Of a DNA stretch of 64,000 bases, positions 41,046-49,183 are shown piece by piece. The notes beneath the pieces were generated by a model, which saw nothing but the letters and a program-made list of their open reading frames with translations, was not told the DNA's origin and searched no databases. The stretch is from Neobacillus niacini (GTDB lineage Bacteria > Bacillota > Bacilli > Bacillales > Cytobacillaceae): NCBI RefSeq assembly GCF_019749295.1, contig NZ_JACWFG010000018.1, positions 113,890 to 177,889 of the forward strand, written 5' to 3'. Position 1 is the first letter of the stretch; the number at the start of each line of letters is the position of its first letter. The position numbers and the translations under genes were made by a program.

Positions 41046-42107
41046 ATGGAAATAGATCGTCAGCAAACACTAAATGAACTCACCAGTCTTGAGCTGGAAT
41101 TGAAAAAGTCGATTCAAGAATTAATGGATATTAAATTTGCTCTCGATGAATCTTCCATTGTAGCGATAACAGATTCTAGAGGAACTATTACATATGTAAA
41201 TGAACAATTCATCCAAATTTCAAAATTTACAAAGGATGAGCTAATAGGGCAAGACCATCGGATATTGAATTCTGGATATCACTCTGAAGAATTTTTTAAA
41301 GAAATGTGGAGAACGATTGGTACCGGTGAGGTATGGAAGGGTGAAATCCAGAACCGAGCCAAGGATGGAAGCTGCTATTGGGTGGATACTACCATCGTCC
41401 CCTTCTTAAATGATAAGGGGAAACCCTATCAATATTTGGCTATTCGTCATGAAATTACAGAGCGGAAAAGAGTAGAACAAGAACTTCAAAAGATGATGAC
41501 TAGTATTATTGACGTTCAGGAAGAAGAACGCAAACGCTTATCCCGAAATTTACACGATGGCATAGGACAAAATCTATATAGCCACCTTATAACGATTAAT
41601 CGTTTACTGTCAGAATTAGAACATCCGCTGCTCCGCCAAATGCAAAAGGAAGCAACTCAGTTGATTGAAGAGATAAGGGATATATCATGGGAGCTGCGGC
41701 CATCCGTATTGGATGATCTTGGACTTGTTCCGGCTATTCGGTCCTTTCTATCACGTTTTTCTGAGAACTATGGCATTGATGTTTATTTTGAATGTGTGCT
41801 GAACCGCCGTTTAGATATAAGTATTGAGTTAACGATATACCGTATCATTCAGGAAGCACTGACAAATATCCGCAAGTATGCGGAAGTATCCGAGGCAGCT
41901 GTGACAATTAGGGAAATGGATCAGAGTATTAGAGTGATGATTGAGGATAAAGGGAAGGGATTTGATGTGAATTCCCAGTCCCGAGGCGTAGGTTTGTTCA
42001 GTATGGACGAAAGAACACGTGCTGTAGGTGGTGAACTGACTATTAATTCGTCATCAGGTAAAGGAACAAGGATTATTTTGGAAGTCCCATCCAGCCCAAA
42101 ACCATAA
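41046..42107 (+). CDS. nreB: PAS-domain histidine kinase (NreB-like)
   Basis: A 353-residue cytoplasmic kinase. A PAS domain covers residues 30-140 (SIVAITDSRGTITYVNEQFIQIS; GEIQNRAKDGSCYWVDTTIVP). It is followed by RLSRNLHDGIGQNLYSHL with His170 and an ATPase domain (QEALTNIRKYAEVSEA). It matches NreB in domain order but has only one Cys in the PAS region (Cys110), whereas NreB holds an oxygen-sensing 4Fe-4S cluster on four Cys. It may therefore sense something other than oxygen. It is the last gene of the operon, ahead of a terminator. Confidence 0.83.
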   Translation: MEIDRQQTLNELTSLELELKKSIQELMDIKFALDESSIVAITDSRGTITYVNEQFIQISKFTKDELIGQDHRILNSGYHSEEFFKEMWRTIGTGEVWKGEIQNRAKDGSCYWVDTTIVPFLNDKGKPYQYLAIRHEITERKRVEQELQKMMTSIIDVQEEERKRLSRNLHDGIGQNLYSHLITINRLLSELEHPLLRQMQKEATQLIEEIRDISWELRPSVLDDLGLVPAIRSFLSRFSENYGIDVYFECVLNRRLDISIELTIYRIIQEALTNIRKYAEVSEAAVTIREMDQSIRVMIEDKGKGFDVNSQSRGVGLFSMDERTRAVGGELTINSSSGKGTRIILEVPSSPKP

Positions 42108-42111
42108 AAAA

Positions 42112-42149
42112 TAGAACCAGGTGTTTGCGCCTGGTTCTACTTCTATTTT
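42112..42149 (+). terminator. Terminator of the nitrate/Nre operon
   Basis: TAGAACCAGG pairs with CCTGGTTCTA across TGTTTGCG and is followed by CTTCTATTTTG. Confidence 0.75.
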
Positions 42150-42191
42150 GCGATGTTATAACTGAATGCTGTTTTCACTGTGTATGAAAAA

Positions 42192-42378
42192 ATAAACGGA
42201 AAAACTCCGGCTAAATAGGGAGATACCCATATTTCCTTACATATAAGCGGAGTTTTTCCGCTTATATGAATCAAATCGTTGGTTTTTGTGTTATTTAGAG
42301 CAGTTAACCGGAATATCTCCGCTTAAAGTAGCTTATTTTGCTTCCTCTATATACATTAGACGGAATTACTCCGCTTAT
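42192..42378. repeat. Four copies of a CGGA..TCCG palindromic repeat
   Basis: Related imperfect palindromes occur at 42192-42215 (ACGGAAAAACTCCGGCT), 42241-42267 (ATATAAGCGGA, 5 nt, then TCCGCTTATAT, a perfect 11-bp stem), 42304-42326 (AACCGGAATATCTCCGCTTAA) and 42354-42378 (GACGGAATTACTCCGCTTATG). Spacing is about 50-65 bp. They lie between the convergent nre operon and glnS. Consensus: CGGAAWWACTCCGCTTA. Confidence 0.8.
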
Positions 42379-42419
42379 GAATTTTCACAACTACACGAGA
42401 TCAACAAGGAATAAACAGC

Positions 42420-44081
42420 CTATAACTTAAATGAGCTTTTTAAGGATACAATTCGGTTAAAGACAAGCTTATCAACAGTTGTATGCTTCGGATCCACATT
42501 GAAATAGCCATGTCTAAAGAATTGGAATTTATCGTGCGGCCTGCTTTCTCTCATGTTAGGCTCTACAAAACCTTGTAGAACCACCAGCGATTCTGGATTA
42601 ACGTTGTCAAGGAAGGTTTTTCCCTCTTCCGCGTCATTTTCGTCTTCTGTTTTATCAAGAATTAGTGGTTCATATAATCGAAACTCCGCAGGAACAGAGT
42701 TGGTTGCTTCTACCCAGTGAATGGTTCCTTTTACCTTCCGTCCTGTAAAGCCGGTGCCACTCTTGGTAAGCGGGTCATAAGTACAGCGAAGCTCAATCAC
42801 TTCTCCGTTTACATCCTTGATAACTTCTTCACACTTAATAAAGTAGGCATTTTTCAGGCGTACTTCATTACCAGGGAAGAGGCGGAAATATTTAGCCGGA
42901 GGATTTTCCATGAAATCATCTTTTTCAATATAAATTTCACGTGAAAACGGAATTTTCCTTGTGCCCATTTCTGGGACCTCTGGGTTTATCTCGGCATCAA
43001 GTAACTCGATTTGTCCTTCAGGATAATTCGTAATCACTACTTTTAATGGATTTAGAATTCCCATTGTCCGTGGAGACTTAAGCTTTAGGTCTTCTCTTAC
43101 AAAGTGTTCAAGCATTTGGGAATCAACGGCACCAGAACCTTTCGAAACTCCTGTCTCACGGACAAAATTACGAATAGACTCTGGAGTGAATCCTTTACGT
43201 CGCATTCCAGAAATGGTCGGCATCCGTGGATCATCCCAGCCATCCACAAAACCTTCATCAACCAGCTGCTTCAGTTTTCGCTTGCTCATTACTGTATTGG
43301 TCACGTTTAAGCGGCCAAATTCAATTTGCTGCGGTTTACTGTCCATTTCACATTGTTCCACTACCCAGTTATAAAGTGGACGCTGGTCTTCGAACTCGAC
43401 CGTACAAATCGAGTGGGTGACGTCTTCAATCGCATCCTCCAAAGGATGTGCGAAAGCATACATCGGATAGATACACCATTTATCACCAGTGTTATGGTGT
43501 GTTGCATGAGCAATTCGATAAATGACAGGATCACGCAAATTGATATTAGGAGATTTCATATCAATTTTTGCACGAAGAACTTTTTGTCCATTCGCAAATT
43601 CTCCATTGCGCATTCTTTCAAATAAATCAAGATTTTCCTCAACGGAACGCACGCGGTAAGGACTCTCTTTACCAGGAGAAGTTAATGTTCCACGGTACTC
43701 GCGGATTTCATCTGCAGTAAGGTCATCCACATAAGCAAGGCCTTTTTTTATTAACAGTACAGCACGTTTGTACATTTCTTCAAAATAGTCGGAAGCAAAG
43801 AATAAGTCATCCCATTCAAATCCCAGCCATTTTACATCTTCTTTTATGGAATTAACATATTCGACATCTTCCTTTAACGGATTCGTGTCATCAAATCGTA
43901 AATTGGTTTTTCCGTTAAATTCATCCGCTAATCCAAAGTTAATAATAATGGATTTAGCATGACCGATATGTAAATATCCATTAGGCTCTGGAGGGAAACG
44001 AGTGATAATTTTATCGTGCTTACCGGATTCCAAATCCTTAATCATAACATCTTTTATAAAATTAGAACCTAGATTGTCCAC
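42420..44081 (-). CDS. glnS: Glutaminyl-tRNA synthetase
   Basis: A 553-residue class I synthetase. The HIGH motif is in RFPPEPNGYLHIGHAKSI and the KMSKS-type motif is VMSKRKL. The C-terminal anticodon-binding beta barrels include VRLKNAYFIKCEEVIKDVNG and a GTIHWVEA segment typical of GlnRS. It attaches glutamine to tRNA-Gln. Most Bacillus species lack GlnRS and rely on GatCAB amidation, so its presence here is notable. I start it at GTG (44081), which has AAGAGG 9 nt upstream; a TTG at 44090 would abut that site. No T-box leader is visible upstream. Confidence 0.95.
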   Translation of the reverse strand: MDNLGSNFIKDVMIKDLESGKHDKIITRFPPEPNGYLHIGHAKSIIINFGLADEFNGKTNLRFDDTNPLKEDVEYVNSIKEDVKWLGFEWDDLFFASDYFEEMYKRAVLLIKKGLAYVDDLTADEIREYRGTLTSPGKESPYRVRSVEENLDLFERMRNGEFANGQKVLRAKIDMKSPNINLRDPVIYRIAHATHHNTGDKWCIYPMYAFAHPLEDAIEDVTHSICTVEFEDQRPLYNWVVEQCEMDSKPQQIEFGRLNVTNTVMSKRKLKQLVDEGFVDGWDDPRMPTISGMRRKGFTPESIRNFVRETGVSKGSGAVDSQMLEHFVREDLKLKSPRTMGILNPLKVVITNYPEGQIELLDAEINPEVPEMGTRKIPFSREIYIEKDDFMENPPAKYFRLFPGNEVRLKNAYFIKCEEVIKDVNGEVIELRCTYDPLTKSGTGFTGRKVKGTIHWVEATNSVPAEFRLYEPLILDKTEDENDAEEGKTFLDNVNPESLVVLQGFVEPNMRESRPHDKFQFFRHGYFNVDPKHTTVDKLVFNRIVSLKSSFKL

Positions 44082-44242
44082 TCTATTCAACCTCTTTCTT
44101 TCATCTATTACTTATAAATAACATAAATTATGATATTTTTCCATTGTACCCAAAGATTCTTTAGAAAAATAGTGAAATTGGTAAAAAGAATGCAAAAAAG
44201 CTACAATATAAGCTTGAAGATGTAATGGAAGGGGTTTTTTTA

Positions 44243-45229
44243 ATGATTAAGTTAGGCACAGTTGGAACAGGTTGGATTACAGCCTCCTTTATTGAAGCAG
44301 CAAAGCACAGCGGAAAACTCAATTTAACGGGTGTTTATTCAAGAACAGTCGAGAAGGCGAAGGAACTTGCCCATACATATAATGCAGAACACTATTTTAC
44401 CGATTTGGAGGAAATGGCAAAGAGTCCTGAGATTCAGGCTGTCTATATTGCTTCACCCAATTCAGTTCATTTTGAGCAGGCACTTACTTTTTTAAAAAAT
44501 AAAAAACATGTCATTTGTGAAAAACCGATATTTTCAAATACTGCTGAGATGACGGAAGCCTATCAAACAGCAGAAGAGAATGGAGTATATTTATTTGAAG
44601 CCATTCGTAATATTCATACTCCCAACTTCCAAATTTTAAAAGAAAAGCTTCATTTAGCAGGAAATCTAAGAAGTGCGATTCTTCCTTATATGAAGTATTC
44701 TTCACGCTACGATTTGTTTTTGCAAGGCGAGGAACCAAATATCTTCTCAAGTACCTATTCTGGAGGTGCTTTAGTAGATTTAGGGGTGTATCCTCTCTTC
44801 TTAGCTATAGGATTGTTTGGTGAACCGCAAAAGGTTACCTATTATCCAGTTATATTGCGCAGCGGCGTCGATGGCAGCGGGACACTGATTTTAGAGTATC
44901 AAGACTTTGTTTGTACCATTCTTTGTTCAAAGATTTCTGATTCCGTCCTTCCGTGTGAGATCCAAGGAGAAAAGGGTACCTTTGTCTTAGAAGATGCCGC
45001 GCCCATTTCCGAAATTAAATTCATAGATTGTCGTTCAAAAGAGCATGAACTCTTTAGTGTGGCGCAGGAAGACAAAGACATGGTCTATGAATGCATAAAA
45101 TTCGCTGAAATCATTGAAACAAACAATGATCAAGAGTATGAGAAACTGAAGGAATGGAGTAAAAAAGTATTGCGCGTAACAGAAGAAGCACGAAAGCAGA
45201 ACAACATAGTGTTTGGAGTAGAACGTTAA
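44243..45229 (+). CDS. Gfo/Idh/MocA family oxidoreductase
   Basis: A 328-residue NAD(P)-dependent dehydrogenase. The N-terminal Rossmann motif is LGTVGTGWITASFIEAA. HVICEKPIFSNTAEM carries the conserved EKP Lys and GALVDLGVYPLFLAIGLFGEP follows the family layout. Substrates in this family are sugars, inositols and their derivatives; the specific one here is unknown. GGAAGGGG lies 8 nt before the chosen ATG; a frame extension to 44225 lacks its own site. It is monocistronic and lies between divergent glnS and the NapH-like gene. Confidence 0.87.
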   Translation: MIKLGTVGTGWITASFIEAAKHSGKLNLTGVYSRTVEKAKELAHTYNAEHYFTDLEEMAKSPEIQAVYIASPNSVHFEQALTFLKNKKHVICEKPIFSNTAEMTEAYQTAEENGVYLFEAIRNIHTPNFQILKEKLHLAGNLRSAILPYMKYSSRYDLFLQGEEPNIFSSTYSGGALVDLGVYPLFLAIGLFGEPQKVTYYPVILRSGVDGSGTLILEYQDFVCTILCSKISDSVLPCEIQGEKGTFVLEDAAPISEIKFIDCRSKEHELFSVAQEDKDMVYECIKFAEIIETNNDQEYEKLKEWSKKVLRVTEEARKQNNIVFGVER

Positions 45230-45333
45230 CGAATACGGCAACCCTTATCTTATTACAGTCTAATTTTGTCTGATTTGAGGATAGTGTTGTGAACTCTTTA
45301 TGAAAACGGTATTCTTAATGACTTTTATCACAT

Positions 45334-45384
45334 CCCCAATTTTACTTCGTTCCTTATATTTAAGGTGAAGAAGATTGGGGGGAG
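45334..45384 (+). promoter_or_regulatory. Leader hairpin reaching the ribosome site of the NapH-like gene
   Basis: CCCCAAT (45334-45340) can pair with ATTGGGG (45374-45380), enclosing a small CCTTA/TAAGG hairpin (45352-45365). The right arm contains part of the GGGGGGAG ribosome site, so folding could limit translation. Confidence 0.35.
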
Positions 45385-45389
45385 TCGTA

Positions 45390-46403
45390 ATGAAGTCAAT
45401 GAACTGGTACAAGAAACAGATAAAAAGAAAGCCGGTTCAAATAACAAGGTACGTCGTTCAAGCTGTATTCCTGTTATTTTTACTATATGTCGGTGTCCGT
45501 TTTTATCAATTTTATATGCATTTTGAAAGTCTTGGAGAAACACCTTTTGTGGAAAGACCATCCGCTGTTGAAGGATTCCTGCCAATCAGTGCCTTAATGG
45601 CATTAAAGGTATGGCTCACTACAGGAGATTTCGATGTAATCCATCCAGCAGGACTTGTTTTGTTAAGCTTTTTTGTTGGCGGTGCTCTTCTTTTTAAAAG
45701 AACTTTTTGCAGCTGGATTTGTCCAATTGGAAGTGTAGGGGAATGGATTAGCAGATTGGGCAAGAAACTTTTCAAAAGAAACTTTGAAGTACCCGCCTGG
45801 CTCGTTTGGCTGCTGACTCCAATAAAGTATTTATTACTGCTTTTCTTCTTGGGAATGGTAATTGTTATGCCTACGTACGGTGCAATTTCTTTCTTAAACG
45901 AACCTTATAACAAAATATCTGATGTAAAAATGCTGACATTTTTCTTAGATATCAGCGCTTTTGGAATTGGGTTTCTCACCTTAATGTTTGTCCTATCTTT
46001 ATTCTATAAAAATTTCTGGTGCCGATTCCTTTGTCCTTATGGGGCGTTCATCGGACTTGGTTCGATATTTAGAATTTCCAAGATTAGCCGAAATGAAGAA
46101 ACGTGTACGAACTGTGAAATGTGTACGAAGGTGTGCCCATCCAGAGTAAAAGTGCACAAGGTAGAAACAGTGAATAACTTGAATTGTACGGCATGTATGG
46201 CCTGTGTGGAAGCATGCCCGGTGAAGGACACCTTGAATATGACCGTGGCAAACAAAAAGGTGAGTAAATGGTTTATACCGGTGTCATTCTTTGTGGCATT
46301 CTTCTTAATAGTAGGCTTTGCTAAACTAACAGGGCACTGGGAAACAATTATCAGCTACGAGGAATGGAAGATATTAATTCCCGAAGCTAAATATATTGAT
46401 TAA
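45390..46403 (+). CDS. NapH/YccM-like membrane polyferredoxin
   Basis: A 337-residue membrane protein with about five spans, two membrane-adjacent FCSWICPIGSVGEW and WCRFLCPYGAFIG (CxxxCP) motifs, and a cytoplasmic pair of 4Fe-4S motifs, CTNCEMCTKVCPS and CTACMACVEACPVK. It matches the NapH/NosR-type ferredoxin group that moves electrons from quinol to periplasmic or soluble reductases. GGGGGGAG precedes the ATG. It is not adjacent to a reductase gene, so its partner is unclear; the nitrate-reductase operon 10 kb upstream is one candidate. Confidence 0.87.
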   Translation: MKSMNWYKKQIKRKPVQITRYVVQAVFLLFLLYVGVRFYQFYMHFESLGETPFVERPSAVEGFLPISALMALKVWLTTGDFDVIHPAGLVLLSFFVGGALLFKRTFCSWICPIGSVGEWISRLGKKLFKRNFEVPAWLVWLLTPIKYLLLLFFLGMVIVMPTYGAISFLNEPYNKISDVKMLTFFLDISAFGIGFLTLMFVLSLFYKNFWCRFLCPYGAFIGLGSIFRISKISRNEETCTNCEMCTKVCPSRVKVHKVETVNNLNCTACMACVEACPVKDTLNMTVANKKVSKWFIPVSFFVAFFLIVGFAKLTGHWETIISYEEWKILIPEAKYID

Positions 46404-46406
46404 GGA

Positions 46407-46448
46407 AAAGAGTAACCTGGATTCGTATAACCAGGTTACTCTTTTTTT
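46407..46448 (+). terminator. Terminator of the NapH-like gene
   Basis: AAAGAGTAACCTGG pairs perfectly over 14 bp with CCAGGTTACTCTTT and runs into T residues. Confidence 0.85.
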
Positions 46449-46475
46449 GTTTTTCGGATTATTTTAATAAATCAG

Positions 46476-46504
46476 TTGAAAAACTTAGAAACGTTCAATA
46501 TAAT
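46476..46504 (+). promoter_or_regulatory. Promoter of the kdgA-kduID operon with spacer palindrome
   Basis: TTGAAA (46476-46481), a 17-nt spacer and a perfect TATAAT (46499-46504). The spacer contains GAAACGTTC, a 9-base near-palindrome resembling the GAAA/TTTC half-sites of IclR-type KdgR operators, so a repressor could sit on the promoter. Confidence 0.65.
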
Positions 46505-46567
46505 AAAAATAGAATTTCCAAATAAACAATTACATTTCCTATTTAGAAACGAAGGGAGGTAAACATC

Positions 46568-47221
46568 ATCAAAAAGGCAAATATTCTCTTGAAGCTTGAA
46601 GAAAGCGGTGTTATTGCGGTACTGCGTTCAGATACAAAAGAACAATCACTAAAAACAATAGATGCACTAGTAAATGGTGGTATTACCGGTTTAGAAGTGA
46701 CGTTCACAACGCCTCAAGCAGATGAAGTCATTCGTGAAACAGCAGCAAAGTATAAGGATAACGCTTCTATTGTCGTCGGTGCAGGAACCGTTCTTGATGC
46801 AGTCACAGCTAGAATCGCGATTATGGCGGGAGCTGAATTTGTTGTAAGCCCAATGTTTGATGCGGAAATCGCGGAGATATGTAACCTTTATAGTATACCG
46901 TATCTGCCTGGGTGCATGACCATAACCGAAATGAAAACAGCACTTCGATCAGGTGTAGACATTATTAAACTATTCCCTGCGACTACATATGAACCAAGTT
47001 TTGTGGATGCCGTAAAAGCACCGCTTCCACAAGTTAATATCATGCCGACAGGCGGCGTCAACTTAGAAAACATGGAGCAGTGGATAAACAAAGGCTGTGT
47101 AGCAGTTGGCGTAGGCGGAAATTTATTAGCTCCTGCTAAAACAGGAGATTATGATCAAATTACGAAGATGGCAAAACAATATATAGATAGGTACCATGAA
47201 ATTAAGATGGTGAATGTATGA
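46568..47221 (+). CDS. kdgA: KDPG/KHG aldolase, apparent AUC start
   Basis: A 217-residue class I aldolase (Eda/KdgA family) reading KKANILLKLEESGVIAVLRS, then GLEVTFTTPQADEVI. The catalytic Glu and Schiff-base Lys are in VDIIKLFPATTYEPSFV, with MPTGGVNLENM. It splits 2-keto-3-deoxy-6-phosphogluconate into pyruvate and glyceraldehyde-3-phosphate. The strong AAGGGAGG site is 5-8 nt before two ATC codons (46565 and 46568) in the correct frame. No ATG, GTG or TTG occurs until a TTG at 46589, 29 nt away. Either ATC initiates, or a former ATG has mutated. The stop overlaps the ATG of a wrecked kdgK (ATGA). Confidence 0.85.
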   Translation: MKKANILLKLEESGVIAVLRSDTKEQSLKTIDALVNGGITGLEVTFTTPQADEVIRETAAKYKDNASIVVGAGTVLDAVTARIAIMAGAEFVVSPMFDAEIAEICNLYSIPYLPGCMTITEMKTALRSGVDIIKLFPATTYEPSFVDAVKAPLPQVNIMPTGGVNLENMEQWINKGCVAVGVGGNLLAPAKTGDYDQITKMAKQYIDRYHEIKMVNV

Positions 47222-47363
47222 GCAGGCTTCTGAACTTTTGCGAAATTATGTTAAGGCTTTCAACACCTGCTGATACTCATTTTAGCATGTAAGCAGCTTC
47301 AAGCTCACCGTAAAAGAAGTAGAAAATTTAATTCAAAATGGCACTGCTAAAATAAATCGATAA
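47218..47363 (+). pseudogene. kdgK: Remnant of 2-keto-3-deoxygluconate kinase (kdgK) with large internal deletion
   Basis: An ATG overlapping the kdgA stop reads MSRLLNFCEIMLRLSTPADT and then a stop after THFSM. The start resembles the PfkB-family KDG kinase N-terminus (FGEIMLRLSPP). About 60 bp on, another frame reads KLTVKEVENLIQNGTAKINR and a stop, like a kdgK C-terminus. About 280 codons of the middle are missing. The fragments sit exactly where kdgK belongs in a kdgA-kdgK-kduI-kduD operon. Confidence 0.75.
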
Positions 47364-47377
47364 CAGGAGTGAATAAA

Positions 47378-48208
47378 ATGGAAACTCGTTACACACATAG
47401 CCCAGAAGATATTCGTCATTATTCAACAGAACAATTACGCAAGGAGTTTTTAGTAGAAAGTATTTTTGTACCAGGGGAAGTTCGATTAACGTATACCCAT
47501 AACGATCGAATGATTTTTGGCGGTGTTACACCAACAGACCAGCCATTAACAATTGAGCTTTCAACAGAATTAGGAGTAACTTATTTCTTAGAACGCCGTG
47601 AACTTGGTGTAATTAATATCGGCGGACCTGGATCAATCGTGATTGAAGGTACAGAAGAACCAATGAAAAAGCAAGACGGATTCTACATTGGAAAAGAAAC
47701 AAAGGATCTACAGTTTAAATCAGATGACCCATCTAATCCAGCTAAATTCTATACTGTTTCCGTTCCTGCTCATCATAAATATCCAAATGTGAAAATCAGC
47801 ATTGATAAGATCGAACCAATGGTAACAGGGGATTCAGCAACGTTAAATCATCGTTCTATTTATCAATATATTCATCCAAATGTATGTGAAAGCTGTCAGC
47901 TTCAAATGGGTTACACGATCCTGACTCCAGGAAGCGCTTGGAACACTATGCCAAGTCATACACACGAACGCCGTATGGAAACATACCTTTACTTTGATAT
48001 GAAGGAAGATACACGTGTATTCCATTTTATGGGCAAACCGGATGAGACAAAACACTTAGTTATTGCAAATGAGCAAGCTGCCATTTCTCCAAGCTGGTCA
48101 ATCCATACTGGTGTCGGTACTAGTGACTATACATTCATTTGGGCAATGTGTGGAGAAAACATCACATATACAGATATGGACATGGTTCCAATGAACGAAT
48201 TAAAATAA
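47378..48208 (+). CDS. kduI: 5-keto-4-deoxyuronate isomerase
   Basis: A 276-residue cupin-type isomerase. Key segments are YIHPNVCESCQLQMGYTIL and SHTHERRMETYLYFDMKED, with the metal-binding His/Glu, and SWSIHTGVGTSDYTFIWAMCGEN. It converts 5-keto-4-deoxyuronate (from unsaturated uronates of pectin) to 3-deoxy-glycero-2,5-hexodiulosonate, the substrate of KduD encoded next. AGGAG lies 8 nt before the ATG at 47378. The remnant of kdgK lies directly upstream. Confidence 0.95.
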   Translation: METRYTHSPEDIRHYSTEQLRKEFLVESIFVPGEVRLTYTHNDRMIFGGVTPTDQPLTIELSTELGVTYFLERRELGVINIGGPGSIVIEGTEEPMKKQDGFYIGKETKDLQFKSDDPSNPAKFYTVSVPAHHKYPNVKISIDKIEPMVTGDSATLNHRSIYQYIHPNVCESCQLQMGYTILTPGSAWNTMPSHTHERRMETYLYFDMKEDTRVFHFMGKPDETKHLVIANEQAAISPSWSIHTGVGTSDYTFIWAMCGENITYTDMDMVPMNELK

Positions 48209-48233
48209 ACCAACAAGAGGGAGGCTATAAGAA

Positions 48234-49016
48234 ATGACGAATGACTTGCAGCAATTTTCACTAGATTATTTCAAATTAGATGGTAAAGTTGCAATTGTGA
48301 CAGGTGGTAATACTGGCCTTGGACAAGGTTTTGCGGTTGCTTTAGCAAAAGCGGGTGCCGATCTTTTTGTTGTCACGCACGGGAATAATTGGGGAGAAAC
48401 AAAGGACCTCATTGAAAATGAAGGCCGCCGTATTGAGTTTTTTCAAGGCGATTTAACGAATAAACAAGTGTCTAAGGATATTGTTTCTAAGTGCTTAGAA
48501 ACATATGGAAGAGTAGATATTTTAGTAAATAATGCAGGCACCATCCGTCGTTCGCCATTGCTTGAGGGTAAAGAAGAAGATTGGGAAGCTGTAATGGATA
48601 TTAATTTAAACGCTGTTTATTTATTGAGCCAAGCGGCCGCAAAAGTTATGGTCGAACAAGGCAGCGGAAAAATTATCAATGTGGCTTCTATGCTCTCTTT
48701 CCAAGGCGGCAAATTTGTACCGTCCTATACAGCAAGCAAACATGGTGTGGCTGGATTGACAAAGGCATTTGCCAATGAATTGGCCGCTAGTAATGTACAA
48801 ATTAATGCGATTGCACCTGGATATGTTGAAACAAAAAATACAGCACCAATTCGTGAGGATGAAGTGCGTCATGCAGAAATAACCTCTCGTATTCCAGCTG
48901 GCCGCTGGGCAACTCCAGCAGACCTGCAAAGTGTTGTGGTCTTCCTTGCCAGCAAAGCTTCTGATTATATGAATGGAGCCATTATCCCTGTCGATGGCGG
49001 CTGGTTAGTTCGCTAG
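48234..49016 (+). CDS. kduD: 2-deoxy-D-gluconate 3-dehydrogenase / KDG oxidoreductase
   Basis: A 260-residue short-chain dehydrogenase. The cofactor motif is VTGGNTGLGQGFAVALAKAG, the active-site part NVASMLSFQGGKFVPSYTASKHG (Ser, Tyr, Lys), and the C-terminal IPVDGGWLVR is typical of KduD. It reduces the KduI product to 2-keto-3-deoxygluconate. With kdgK inactivated here, a KDG kinase encoded elsewhere would be needed to complete the pathway. AGAGGGAGG precedes the ATG. Confidence 0.93.
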   Translation: MTNDLQQFSLDYFKLDGKVAIVTGGNTGLGQGFAVALAKAGADLFVVTHGNNWGETKDLIENEGRRIEFFQGDLTNKQVSKDIVSKCLETYGRVDILVNNAGTIRRSPLLEGKEEDWEAVMDINLNAVYLLSQAAAKVMVEQGSGKIINVASMLSFQGGKFVPSYTASKHGVAGLTKAFANELAASNVQINAIAPGYVETKNTAPIREDEVRHAEITSRIPAGRWATPADLQSVVVFLASKASDYMNGAIIPVDGGWLVR

Positions 49017-49041
49017 TAAAAATGTAATAGAATCATTGATT

Positions 49042-49083
49042 AAGAATATAGCTATTCCAAAATAGCTATATTCTTTGCTTTTT
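49042..49083 (+). terminator. Terminator of the kdgA-kduID operon
   Basis: AAGAATATAGCTATT pairs perfectly with AATAGCTATATTCTT around CCAA and is followed by TGCTTTTT. Confidence 0.75.
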
Positions 49084-49183
49084 ACGCAGGGAATACGTTT
49101 GAAATTGGTGTATAATATGAGAAAAACAATTATCACTAAAATAAATTTTAATCGTAATGCTACTTACGAAGGGAGGTAATGCA

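Noticed and set aside
44091..44242. T-box riboswitch before glnS
   Set aside because: No AGGGTGGNACCGCG element or specifier-like fold.
46488..46497. CcpA cre site in the kdgA promoter
   Set aside because: Only about 7 of 11 fixed positions agree; the palindrome fits an IclR-type operator better.
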